A DNA stretch of 64,000 nucleotides from assembly GCA_022457155.1 (NCBI GenBank), contig JAJGOT010000359.1, positions 1-64,000 on the forward strand, written 5' to 3'. The notes below the pieces were generated by a model, which ran no database searches, was not told where the DNA came from, and worked only from the letters and a program-made list of their open reading frames with translations. Of the stretch, positions 1-8,880 are shown piece after piece; the stretch's first letter is position 1, and each line of letters opens with the position of its first letter. Position numbers and translations under genes: made by a program. This DNA is from Cladopsammia gracilis. Its lineage: Eukaryota > Cnidaria > Anthozoa > Scleractinia > Dendrophylliidae.

Positions 1-322
1 GATATCGTAGACACGAACAATCTTACACAAGCGGAGTTGTACACGATTTCGGTGTGACGCAAGTAGCGCGTTCTACAAACGTCGCATGCAACATTCATAA
101 GCAAGAGTGTAAGAAGAGTGCCTAAGCTCATACTTTTACATGAGTAATGTTCTTAAAATAATCATTTTAAGTTGGCAAATTTGTGCGAAGGTTGCATGTG
201 GTTTTTGTTATTCACTGATACTTGTTATGCACTAATACTTGTTTGTCTGCGTGGCGGAATGAACGTAAATGTAGATGTTTGTTTACTAGCTGTTTAATGC
301 CCCGTATTTTGACCTCTAACAG
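1..322. other. upstream intron of the PDE6-like gene
   Basis: No coding exon was recognised here. The stretch ends in a splice acceptor (AG at 321-322) directly before the first visible phosphodiesterase exon, so it is read as intron. The exons for the GAF domains and most of the catalytic domain must lie to the left of the window. Confidence 0.6.
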
Positions 323-397
323 GTGGCTGAACTGGTGGCTAGCGAGTTCTTTGAGCAGGGCGACATGGAAAGATTTCAACTTCACTCTGAACCTATT
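323..397 (+). CDS. PDE6-like cGMP phosphodiesterase, internal exon (partial gene)
   Basis: This phase-0 exon of 75 bp encodes 25 residues and is bounded by AG at 321-322 and a GTAAGT donor at 398. The peptide contains VAELVASEFFEQGD followed by MERF and ends SEPI. That is the helix of the class I cyclic-nucleotide phosphodiesterase catalytic domain just before the substrate-pocket segment. Family knowledge: the 'A-x-EFF/W-x-QGD-x-ER' pattern is typical of PDE5, PDE6 and PDE11, which hydrolyse cGMP. The metal-binding histidine motifs lie upstream, outside the window. The exon joins in frame to 7408-7491 across a 7.0-kb intron. Assignment to the PDE5/6/11 group is firm. PDE6-like rather than PDE5 or PDE11 rests on the C-terminal exons. 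Confidence 0.9.
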
Positions 398-3060
398 GTA
401 AGTTTTACAAGCTGTTGTGTGTAGAAGTGACTGTAGACTGCAGAACAGTAGGTATTTTTGGCTCCTGAATATCGGCACTTCGCACACCCCCTTGTGCTTT
501 TCAGGAAAAAGGTGGCTGTTTTGGAGTAACTGAGTCGTTGGTGTATTCCCTGCACAATTTTAAACTTGTGAATACGCGAAGTGTATTAGGAGTTCTTGTA
601 TTAAGGGGAAAATGTCACTCGCTCGCTCGCTCGCTCACTCGGTGTATTACGTCAGTGTATTACGTCATCCAGGTGTCTTGTTTCACACAATGCATATTAA
701 TGTCACGCTAAATGGTTTCATCGTTTTAAATCTGTTTGCTCTTCAATCATGGTTCGTACAATCTTGAAAAGGTCTTGAATTTTAGTAGTCGTCTTGAAGT
801 CCTTAATTTGGTTGAGATCCTTGAAAAGTATTTGATTTCTTTATTAGGTATTGCAAAGTCCTTGAAATTTAGGACTTTGTGTACGCTTTATCACTTTTCT
901 GATAAATTAAATGATTTTGCTCCGAAAAAATTGGCCACCAGCGACTTTTAAAATCCGAAAATAACTAGCGAAAATGTCGACATAATACGTCAATGCGTAC
1001 ATGAAGCAAAATTGTAATCTTTGCCTCAATTTCATGCACCACGGGACAAAGAGTTTCGATTTCGTAAATAAAACGTAGTCCTTGAAAACTATTTTTTGTC
1101 CTTGTAAAGTCCTAGAAAAGTCCTTGAATTTTATTTGTCTGAAGTTGTACAAACCATGTCAATTCTTGGACTTCAAACTCAGTATGGAAAATTAAAACCG
1201 ATCCGTGGACTTCGAATAGATTTTTTAAGACTAAGACAAGACGCTGTGGGAGCGTATACTTGGGCGTCGTTGTATTAGGCATATTGGAGAATAATTGTCT
1301 TGGAAATCTGCATGCACGTTATTTCACACGGTTTGATGATAGGGAGTATTCGGATGGTGTGAGCAGTCTAACAAAGAAGCGCGTTTAACCGTCTAAAACA
1401 AGAAGACACAGTACACTTAGCGTGCGAGATCGCACGCAAATTATTAAAGTAGCGTGTCCATTGTGTCAAAAGACGAGTAGGTCTACATGCTGAAAAATAC
1501 AAATCGATACCTACTTTGTACTTACCGTTGAAAAAAAGGCCGTATGTCAGAGTTTCCCGGCGATGGTTGTTATTGGTTTTAGCTAAATCTTGTAACTAGC
1601 TGGTCTGTGTTTCCGACACTTTTGAAGTGAATGCAAATGTAGCCGGAAAGTGGCCTTTCGAAGCCATGATGTAATTGCCTGGTCCGGACCCGAGGTCAAA
1701 ACAACTTTTCCAATTGAAAGTTTCGCTGGAAGTATTCCCTTCGTTATTATAATAAAGTTTGAATGAAACTTATAAATTTAATCAAAGTTAACGACAGAAG
1801 TGATAATTTAGGAGGAGAGAAACAAATTTAGCCCTTTGAAATATATTTTTTCAGTTGAGGTAAAAATGTTGCAATTTTCATAATGTGAAAGTAATTTGAA
1901 ACCTTTCCAGTAACGCATAACGCAGCTGTTTCATAAAACATCTCGCAATCAGACACACGAAAATATATCCAGTTTTTATTCCTAGCTCTGTATCCGAAAC
2001 ACAGAAAAGACCATTAAATGAAAAAGTGATCGCTTTAAGGTTATTTTCGCCCGAGAATCATTCACTAGCGGAAGCAAAACTCGCAAGAAACGTCTCGCAA
2101 GACACTGCGTGCATTGTTTACGTCTTCTCTCGGCGGTGAATTTTTGCACCCAAAGTCTGTTCCTTCAACTTCACGAAATAAAAATTAATGAAAGGCAAAC
2201 AACCGAAAGAAGTGAAATTAATTAGGATTCCTACCACTCTTATATTTCTTCCTTCGCTGTCTACTGTTCACTTCTTATTAAATAAGCGCTATAATGTATG
2301 TATTCGTCTAAATTACCTTCTTCATGTTCGTTTAAACATGTTTTAGTGGGTTTCCGTCATGAAGGTATCGTAGAATTTAAAAATCGCGAGTGTCAAATAC
2401 TTTCGCAGTGTCTTCTTGAGTAATTTCCTTACGCATATTGAATATGAAACTGTTAGATGCAACAGAGAAAACACAACTCGCACTTTGTGACGTTCGCCTC
2501 GCATCAACAAACAACAGGTGTACTCCACCGCGGTCAAACGAGAGAAATTTGCAAAAGTTAACCAAAGTACTTCAAAGTTAAGGTTGTCATTTTCACTGTT
2601 TATTAAAAGTTTCATATATTAACAATACACTGTCAACTCACTAAACGTTTTGAAAGTTTACTAAAAAAAGTTCTAAGCGTTTGAAAACTATGAACCGCAG
2701 AACTGTCGGCGCCATTTGCCAACACAATTTTGCTCAAGCACGAAGCGTTTTGATCAGTTTCCAACGATAGAAAAGAAGCTGGTTTTTTTGAGCCGGAAAG
2801 GTGAAAAGATAGTTACATAAACTAATTATTTTACACATCCTTGCCCACGTTTCCACTTGATACTAAATGAATCCTACCAAATAAAACGAAAAACGCCTCG
2901 GACGTGTGACCGCGGTGAAGGTTTGATCCCGCCATCGCCAGAGTTGCGCAATACTGCACATTTGTGTATGACCAAACTGCATTTTAATACTTGGTCGCTA
3001 CGCCCAAGTAATAAACGCTACAGCACAATGCCTCTATGTGTTTATATTACATGTACTTAA
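398..3060. other. first part of the 7.0-kb PDE intron; no gene
   Basis: No recognisable exon was found. The notable content is a short CTCG-type simple repeat near 617-640, flanked by a short duplicated string containing 'tgtattacgtca' (about 640-670). The sequence around 570-720 shares pieces with 5315-5345 and 6327-6430, so it looks like an old copy of a dispersed repeat. The rest is AT-rich and featureless to my reading. Confidence 0.5.
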
Positions 3061-3250
3061 CAAATCGACTGCATTTTTCCATGGTCTATACTCTCATCGA
3101 CCATAGAAATGACGTCATAAAATGTTCAAAACTCAAGTGGAACCACGAGCCGTTAGGCGAGTGGTTTCACTGCCAAGTTTTGAACATTTTATGGCGTCAT
3201 TTCTATGGTCGATGAGAGTATAGACCATGGAAAAATGCGGTCGATTTGTT
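3061..3250. repeat. foldback (palindromic) element, copy A
   Basis: Two arms of about 85 bp are near-perfect reverse complements. The left arm runs from 'caaatcgactgcattttt' through 'ctcatcgaccatagaaatg', and the right arm mirrors it and ends at 'tgcggtcgatttg'. The short loop is partly self-complementary too. A second copy lies at 4350-4500 with the same downstream 75 bp, and half an arm recurs at 5170-5204. It is a hairpin-type MITE in the PDE intron. No coding potential. Confidence 0.85.
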
Positions 3251-3348
3251 TTTTACAATAACAATCTTGAATAACTGCGAGCGCCGAGCGAGCGAGTTTG
3301 CGGGAATCATTTTAGAAAATCAAGATAAACTTGAATAACTGCGAGCAC

Positions 3349-4310
3349 CATTGAGAATCAGCTTCCTGTTGAGGTCCACGTACGACCTTCTTCCTACACG
3401 TAAAAACCTCAAACAGTGGAGTATTGTCGACGACGACATTTGCCGCGCGTGCAACCAAACGCGTGCCACCTTAGAGCATGTGTTAACGGCTTGCAATAAG
3501 TCACTTCAGAAGTACACCTGGAGGCACAATAGAGTGTTGCGGGTTATAGCCGAAGCCACACAGGCTCAATGCGCCAGCATTAATAAGGCACCAGTTGAGG
3601 AGGTAACAAATCAAGGCATTAAGTTCCACAGGGAAGGTGAGCAGCCCCAACCAGCCACTGTGAAGAAAGCGAAACAGTCGAGGCTACTTCAGGGTGCCCA
3701 AGACTGGCAAATGCTGGCTGATCTATCTAAAGCCCTGCATTTCCCATGCCACATTGCCATCACAACTGTGCGCCCTGACATTGTAATCTGGTCTGACTCC
3801 CGTAAATGCGTCCATCTGGTCGAACTGTGCCGTGGGAAGGGAACTTTGACTTTGCTAACGAACGCAAGAGAACAGGGTACGAGCCTCTTCGTGCTAGCTG
3901 TGAAGATCGTGGCTGGGGCTGCAGCGTTATACCTATTGAAGTCGGTTGCCGCGGCTTCATTGCAAGATCGACCAGGTCCTTCCTGTCCAACATCGGACTC
4001 CCAACGAAAGCTCTCCGAGCAACAATCAAGACTCTCAGAGGCAGCATCCAACTGGATCTGGCAGTCATCGCGCAGTGCCTAAGTCTGCGCTGATCACATT
4101 TTTATTAAACTGCATCCAGCTAAGCTCTCTGACATCTGCTGGCTGGACTCTCCTTGTTCATATACCACACGCTTGCTGCTATTACGCTTGACCGGGCATC
4201 ACCCAGTGGCATTTGCCGCTGGCGGCGCCAGGAGCTGTAGTCCCGTTGCTAGCCGCCGAAACTACCATAGCTCCTGGTCAACGGCTGACGAGGGTGATGC
4301 CTAGCAGTTG
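3349..4310 (+). pseudogene. 3' fragment of a retrotransposon with restriction-like endonuclease
   Basis: An open frame from about 3351 encodes 'TYDLLPTRKNLKQW', then a C-x2-C-x8-H-x4-C knuckle (CRACNQTRATLEHVLTAC) and later an RPDIVIW motif. This is the layout of the C-terminal end of R2/CRE-like non-LTR retrotransposons: zinc knuckle followed by a PD-(D/E)xK endonuclease. Around 3822-3826 the frame changes by one base. The continuation (TVPWEGNFDFANERKRTGYEPL) is intact in another frame up to about 4093, so the catalytic core is split by a frameshift. The reverse transcriptase is missing, so the copy is 5'-truncated. The tail at 4190-4305 has complementary ends ('ggcatcaccc' and 'gggtgatgcc'), probably a structured 3' UTR. 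It sits inside the PDE intron, in the gene's orientation, between two foldback copies. Confidence 0.8.
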
Positions 4311-4349
4311 GCAGTTAAAGCCTCTGTATGAATTCCTCTATTACATGTA

Positions 4350-4500
4350 TCGACCGCATTTTTCCATGATCAATACTCTCATCGACCATAGAAATGACCT
4401 CATAAAATGTTCGTTTCACTGCCATGTTTTGAACATTTTATGGCGTCATTTCTATGGTCGATGAGAGTATAGACCATGGATAAATGCGGTCGATTTGTTT
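4350..4500. repeat. foldback (palindromic) element, copy B
   Basis: Same arms as the copy at 3061-3250, but with a shorter loop and several mismatches in the left arm. About 75 bp after the right arm (containing 'gaataactgcgagcgccgag') is also shared with copy A. Part of a module larger than the palindrome is therefore duplicated on both sides of the retrotransposon fragment. Confidence 0.8.
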
Positions 4501-4577
4501 TTTACAATAACAAACTTGAATAACTGCGAGCGCCGAGCGAACGAGTTTGCGGCAATCATTTTAGAAAATCAAGATAA

Positions 4578-6326
4578 ACAACCTAACACTGACAAACTGC
4601 TGCAAAATGTTTTTTGCGTGGGGAATAATTAAAGCCTTAACTTTTTAAATGAATAAATTATGTAACGAAAAAGGCTCACACAAAAATTCTGTTCAGCTTA
4701 AATCATCGCTAGAATCTTTTAATATAAATTTTAACACAGCAAAACAAAGAGCCGTTATTCGACAAATTTTAGAGAACCGCGCTCGGCGATAATCGCAAAA
4801 TAGAGCACAATTACCTCACACAAAGTCAAATATAAAATTACTAGGCACAGTTTACAAAGCTAACCTTCTTCAAATTTGAAATATCTTCGAATAATCAGAC
4901 GAATCTTTGCTCCAAGTTGTTTTCGGCTCTTTCGGGCGCCGCCGACTGATCCCGTGGATTTTTCCGTGAAACTACGACAAGTTGTTTGTCCTTTTTGCTT
5001 CGCACTTAATTCCAGGCAAGTTTAGCTGATTGTGAATTAAATTTAACTGACGAGAGAGCATCCTTTTCATTGAAGAATGCCAGTTTTAAGTGCATTTCTC
5101 ACTGTTTGAAGAACCCGTAGCGCCAAAAGTTTGACAAAACTCACCGCGTTGCGTTACCTGTTACGTCATTTTCATGGTCTATACTCTCATCGACCATAGA
5201 AATGAGCCAATCAGCGCGCGGGAATTCACACAGTTATTGTAAAAATCGCGTTTCACCGCAAAGGTCATAACAAATATAACTCATTACGACATCGAGGGAG
5301 ATCCGGTTCTCTTATTTCACACAATGCATATTTAGGTCACGCTAAGACATGTTTTGGTAATTTGGAAGATCTATGGTAACCGCTTAAATATAAATGATTC
5401 GCTGTTGAAATGCTAGAATCAGTTATTTTCTCAGGCCGTGAATTAGTATCTTTATTAACTGTACTTAGCATGACTTGTGACATAGTGTTTCTTCGATCAT
5501 TTCTTTTGAGAATGTAATTCTCTTAACTGTACTTAAGTTTCTTAGCATGACTTGTGAGATAGTGTTTCTTTGATCATGGATAAAGATCCAAGTCTTTTTG
5601 AGAATGTAATTCTCTTTGTTGGAATAATAGTTTCTTCCAATTGTTTTCAGTTCCTTAGAGTTTATTCTGTGTTTATTAGTTGTGTCTCAGAGCTAGGAAC
5701 CTTCGTTATTTGCATCCAGCATGAATTATGTGAATCTCCAGCGTGTTTTATAATAGCTGCTGTTTGGTGTCTGATACTTATCTATCGGTTTTTGGAGGCG
5801 TGTGGAGGGCGAACGAGACAGAACAATGTTGTGTCTACGGGCATTTTTTTTTACTTTCTCTCCTCGCGTGCCTCGTTGCTCGCGCTTCGTGACTCCCATT
5901 GCTTTCTTACAATGGATGTACCTTATTCGTACTAATTTTGGCGCGTACTTAATTTAACGAAAATTCGGGAGCTGTATTTCGCGAGTATTAATTTTTGCGA
6001 TTCCAGAAAAAAAGTGAACAAAAGTGTTCTTAATTTCACGATTTTGCCATTTCTTTAATCTCCTAAACAATAAAACCCTAAAGAATGTTCACAAAATAGC
6101 TATATAGAACAAGAAGAAATTAAATTTTGAAGGGTTTTAGCTTCTGGAATGACCAAAGAAAGTTTAAAACGCCCGGAAAAACAGGCCAAGATTTTGTAAA
6201 TGCCTAATAATATACAAGGACTACAAGGAGCCTACAGATGGAGGTTTTGGCTGATCAACAGGCGGCTGAAGATAACAGTGAATCGGAGGAAGAGTTCTAG
6301 ACAAAGACCAGAAAAGAATGTTTTTT
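4578..6326. other. PDE intron, degraded repeats
   Basis: No exon was recognised. At 5170-5204 one arm of the foldback family is present alone. At about 5457-5575 an 80-bp stretch (containing 'agcatgacttgtgagatagtg') is present twice in tandem with small differences. At 5315-5345 a string shared with 685-715 marks another dispersed repeat. A 121-codon open frame at 5570-5935 is not supported as a gene. Confidence 0.5.
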
Positions 6327-6483
6327 AACCCGTGAATACGCGCAAGCGTAATGAACGGGTTATCACTGACGAGGACAGTTTCACTCACTGACTCACTCGC
6401 TCCCTAGCTCACTCACTCACTCACTCACTCCTTCCATCAGCTGTAAACTTAGTGAAGTGATGCTTTGTTACGAATAAAAGCAA

Positions 6484-6640
6484 TAGGTGGTTTTCACGTT
6501 ACGTCATGGCGGCCATGTTGGTGCACACCTACAAAAGAATTTTAATGAACTTGTTTTGTTATGTGCACCAACATGGCCGCCATGGTCTTTGTCATTTGAG
6601 TCCCACAGGACTGAAGGTCACGTGAGTGAAAACCCTCTAT
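6484..6640. mobile_element. small nested MITE with long inverted repeats
   Basis: The left arm (6484-6530) contains 'catggcggccatgttggtgc' and the right arm its complement ('gcaccaacatggccgccatg', about 6564-6583). The outer ends 'taggtggttttcac' and 'gtgaaaaccctcta' are also complementary. It is inserted in the larger element at 6327-7139. Confidence 0.7.
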
Positions 6641-6732
6641 AAACTTAAAGATGTTTCGCATTTGGAGTCTTTAAAAGGATTTTTCAACCGAGACACGCGT
6701 TTTGATGCGTATCTATCTACCTAATTTAGTGT

Positions 6733-6838
6733 TATGTATGTATGTATGTATGTATGTATGTATGTATGTATGTATGTATGTATGTATGTATGTATGTATG
6801 TATGTATGTATGTATGTATGCATGCATGCATGCATGTA
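6733..6838. repeat. TATG tetranucleotide microsatellite
   Basis: About 26 uninterrupted copies of 'gtat', turning into 'gcat' units at the right end. It lies in the PDE intron within the MITE-like element. Confidence 0.95.
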
Positions 6839-6861
6839 CTTAAGTATGTGTTTCACGATGG

Positions 6862-6945
6862 TAAAGTAGTTTGAGATTTCGGCTTAGTACCGAGAATAGC
6901 AGTTGGGAGGCGCGAGTTCAAGTCACGTTCAGTACCCTTTTTTTT
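6862..6945 (+). repeat. tRNA-derived SINE-like head
   Basis: An A-box-like string (tggtaaagtag, about 6859-6869) and a B-box-like string (gagttcaagtca, about 6913-6924) are spaced about 40 bases apart, followed by a T-run. This is the internal promoter layout of tRNA-derived SINEs. The cloverleaf itself is poor, so a working tRNA is unlikely. Confidence 0.35.
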
Positions 6946-7407
6946 TCCTTCGGACTGGACATAATGAAAGTGATGTACTGTTTTATTTTTGTTGTTGTTG
7001 TTGTTGTTGTTTTTTTTTTTTGCGTTCGTCAAAAATCCTTACGTTTAATTTAAAAATATATATATCGAACCGTGTCAGTGTGAGAACATAAGCTTACCGC
7101 GATATTGCATTACGCGTTAGCATTTCCTATTCACGGGTTGGCTGTTTGCTTAGGAGCCTTTGATTTTTAAGAATTTTAAGGACAGAAGGGACAGCTTTAA
7201 TTCAGGACAATTGCCAAAAAGTCTGTGACTCACAACCTTCATAAATTATGTATTGTTTTCTTATATAATGTGGTATTAAATTTCGCGATTTTAATTTTCG
7301 CGCACTCTTTTTTTCGTGAGTATTAATTTTCGCAATTTTTTCCGAAATGCGGAAATCGCGAAATTTGGTACGTGCGAAATTTAGTAAGAATATGCATTTA
7401 TTTGCAG

Positions 7408-7491
7408 GCCATGATGGACCGGCAAAAGAAAGACGAGTTACCGAAGATGCAAGTGGGTTTCATTGACTTCGTCTGTATGCCAGTGTACAAG
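7408..7491 (+). CDS. PDE6-like cGMP phosphodiesterase, internal exon with the glutamine-switch segment
   Basis: This phase-0 exon of 84 bp encodes 28 residues, between 'tttgcag' (ending 7407) and a GTAAGA donor at 7492. The peptide contains [20 protein letters not shown] then VCMPVYK. By family knowledge the Gln of MQVGFID is the invariant glutamine that orients the purine ring, and the Phe three residues later is part of the hydrophobic clamp. Both are present. The '[22 protein letters not shown]' pattern is closer to PDE6 than to PDE5 or PDE11, which usually have a different segment after GFID. It joins in frame to the exon at 11731 across a 4.2-kb intron. Confidence 0.95.
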
Positions 7492-8486
7492 GTAAGACTT
7501 GAACACCGATTTAGTCGTCACCATCTTGTCGCATGCGAAATGCTTATGACGAACTTACGTATCGTTTAAATCAACGTACGACTTTCGTGTACTTCAGAAT
7601 TTTCAAAGAAGCTTTAAAACACTAAAACACATCGTAACCACCACTAATGCAGTGTTAAACCAACTAAGTCGTATGCTATTTCGGCATGACCAGAGCAGTG
7701 CGTTAAAGAAAATCGCCTGAACCATACCAGTTTGGTTGTGTCGTTTCCTGTGTGTTCTCGAATAAATCACATACATTGTAGCTGTTGAGTCAGGGCACCT
7801 TTCAGTCGTATTGATCAATGAAAACAATTTCTTACCGAATATCGTTACCTCGTCGAAATTACAATCAAACTTTCCATGCGCCAGTCTGATATGAAATAAA
7901 TATTTTTTGTGCAAAAATAATGATCATGGAATATGTATGTATGTATGTTGTATAGGCATGCATTATATCTTACAGCAAGTTTGATTGCGAATGCTACAAA
8001 CCATTATAGAATTTACTGTCTCGGTCTTTAGACCAACACACATGGCGAAAACGCGCTAAATAGGTAAAATTGCTCTCCTCTTAATTTTACCTCGGTTGGA
8101 AATAAGCTCCTAAGTTGACGGCATTTCTGTTGCAGCGTTTCTGTTCCGACGAATTTTTTGTAACTTGGCCACATTCTAGACTATATCAAGGGAAGTCGAT
8201 TCCCACATTTTGAGCCAAATAAAACGGACCAATTTTTTTCTAGGAGGGCCTCAATATAAAATAGGGGTTTGCGCAAATTCAGATTTTGGCTCCTGTATTT
8301 ATTTCGAAGAAAATCGGTTCAGATTTATTAATCCATGCTTCATTCAACAAGGAGATACGAAAAGAATTATTGCAATAGAGTAAAAAACAAAGAAGTTATA
8401 ACCCAAAAAGTTTGCCAATACGAAATTGCATCCAGGTCACAGATGAGCATGGTAAACACGTTACTGAGGTGATAAAAGTAGTATAT
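7492..8486. other. start of the 4.2-kb PDE intron; no gene
   Basis: No exon or well-defined repeat was recognised before the tandem DNA elements that begin at 8487. A short TATG-type run occurs near 7933-7950. Confidence 0.5.
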
Positions 8487-8867
8487 CCAAACTGACCTTT
8501 GTTTCACGGATCACTGATTAAGAATTGGGAAAGGATTGGACCCATTGTTCTGTGTATGAACAATGAGGTGGATCCGGAGCAAAGGCCAGGAAGGATATCG
8601 CGCGAAGGGATGGGTGGGTGGGCGCTTAAAAATTATCCATAGACTCTTCCCAGCTGCAAACAAGCGCCCCCACCCAACCCAGACTCCCCCTCCCTATTTT
8701 CTGAGAACACGCCTCGAACGAGTGGCCGTGGGTTTTACGGCAAAAGAGGCCCACAGGAAGGGAATGTTTACATTTATAGTCTTGAATATATTAACTGGTG
8801 TGAATCCCATGCTTTCTGTCACATTCCAGCGCTTAATCCGCTTCCGTGAAACATATTGGCCAGTTTG
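8487..8867. mobile_element. short copy of a TIR element (tandem pair, copy 1)
   Basis: It begins 'ccaaactgacctttgtttca' and ends 'cagtttg' preceded by 'gtgaaacatattggc'. Inverted, the ends match over about 25 bp with small gaps. The first 90 bp recur exactly at 8881-8970 and the last roughly 160 bp recur at 11511-11673. It therefore reads as an internally deleted copy of the larger element that follows after 13 bp. No transposase is visible. Confidence 0.65.
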
Positions 8868-8880
8868 AATAGTAGTATAT

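Larger units (their letters stand above)
6327..7139. mobile_element. MITE-like element with 'aacccgtgaata' ends
   Basis: The element starts with 'aacccgtgaatacgcg' and ends with the reverse complement of 'aacccgtgaata', followed inward on both sides by a 'cgcgtaatg'-like string. Its 0.8 kb hold a second nested MITE, a TATG microsatellite, a tRNA-like stretch and a TTG/T-rich tract, and no transposase. No clear target duplication was found. A partial relative lies near 565-660. Confidence 0.55.

Noticed and set aside
3689..4068. ORFs antisense to the retrotransposon fragment
   Set aside because: Shadow frames of the nuclease-coding sequence.
5570..5935. 121-codon hydrophobic ORF in the PDE intron
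   Set aside because: No family motif, begins in a local tandem duplication, and its 3' part looks like dispersed repeat sequence.
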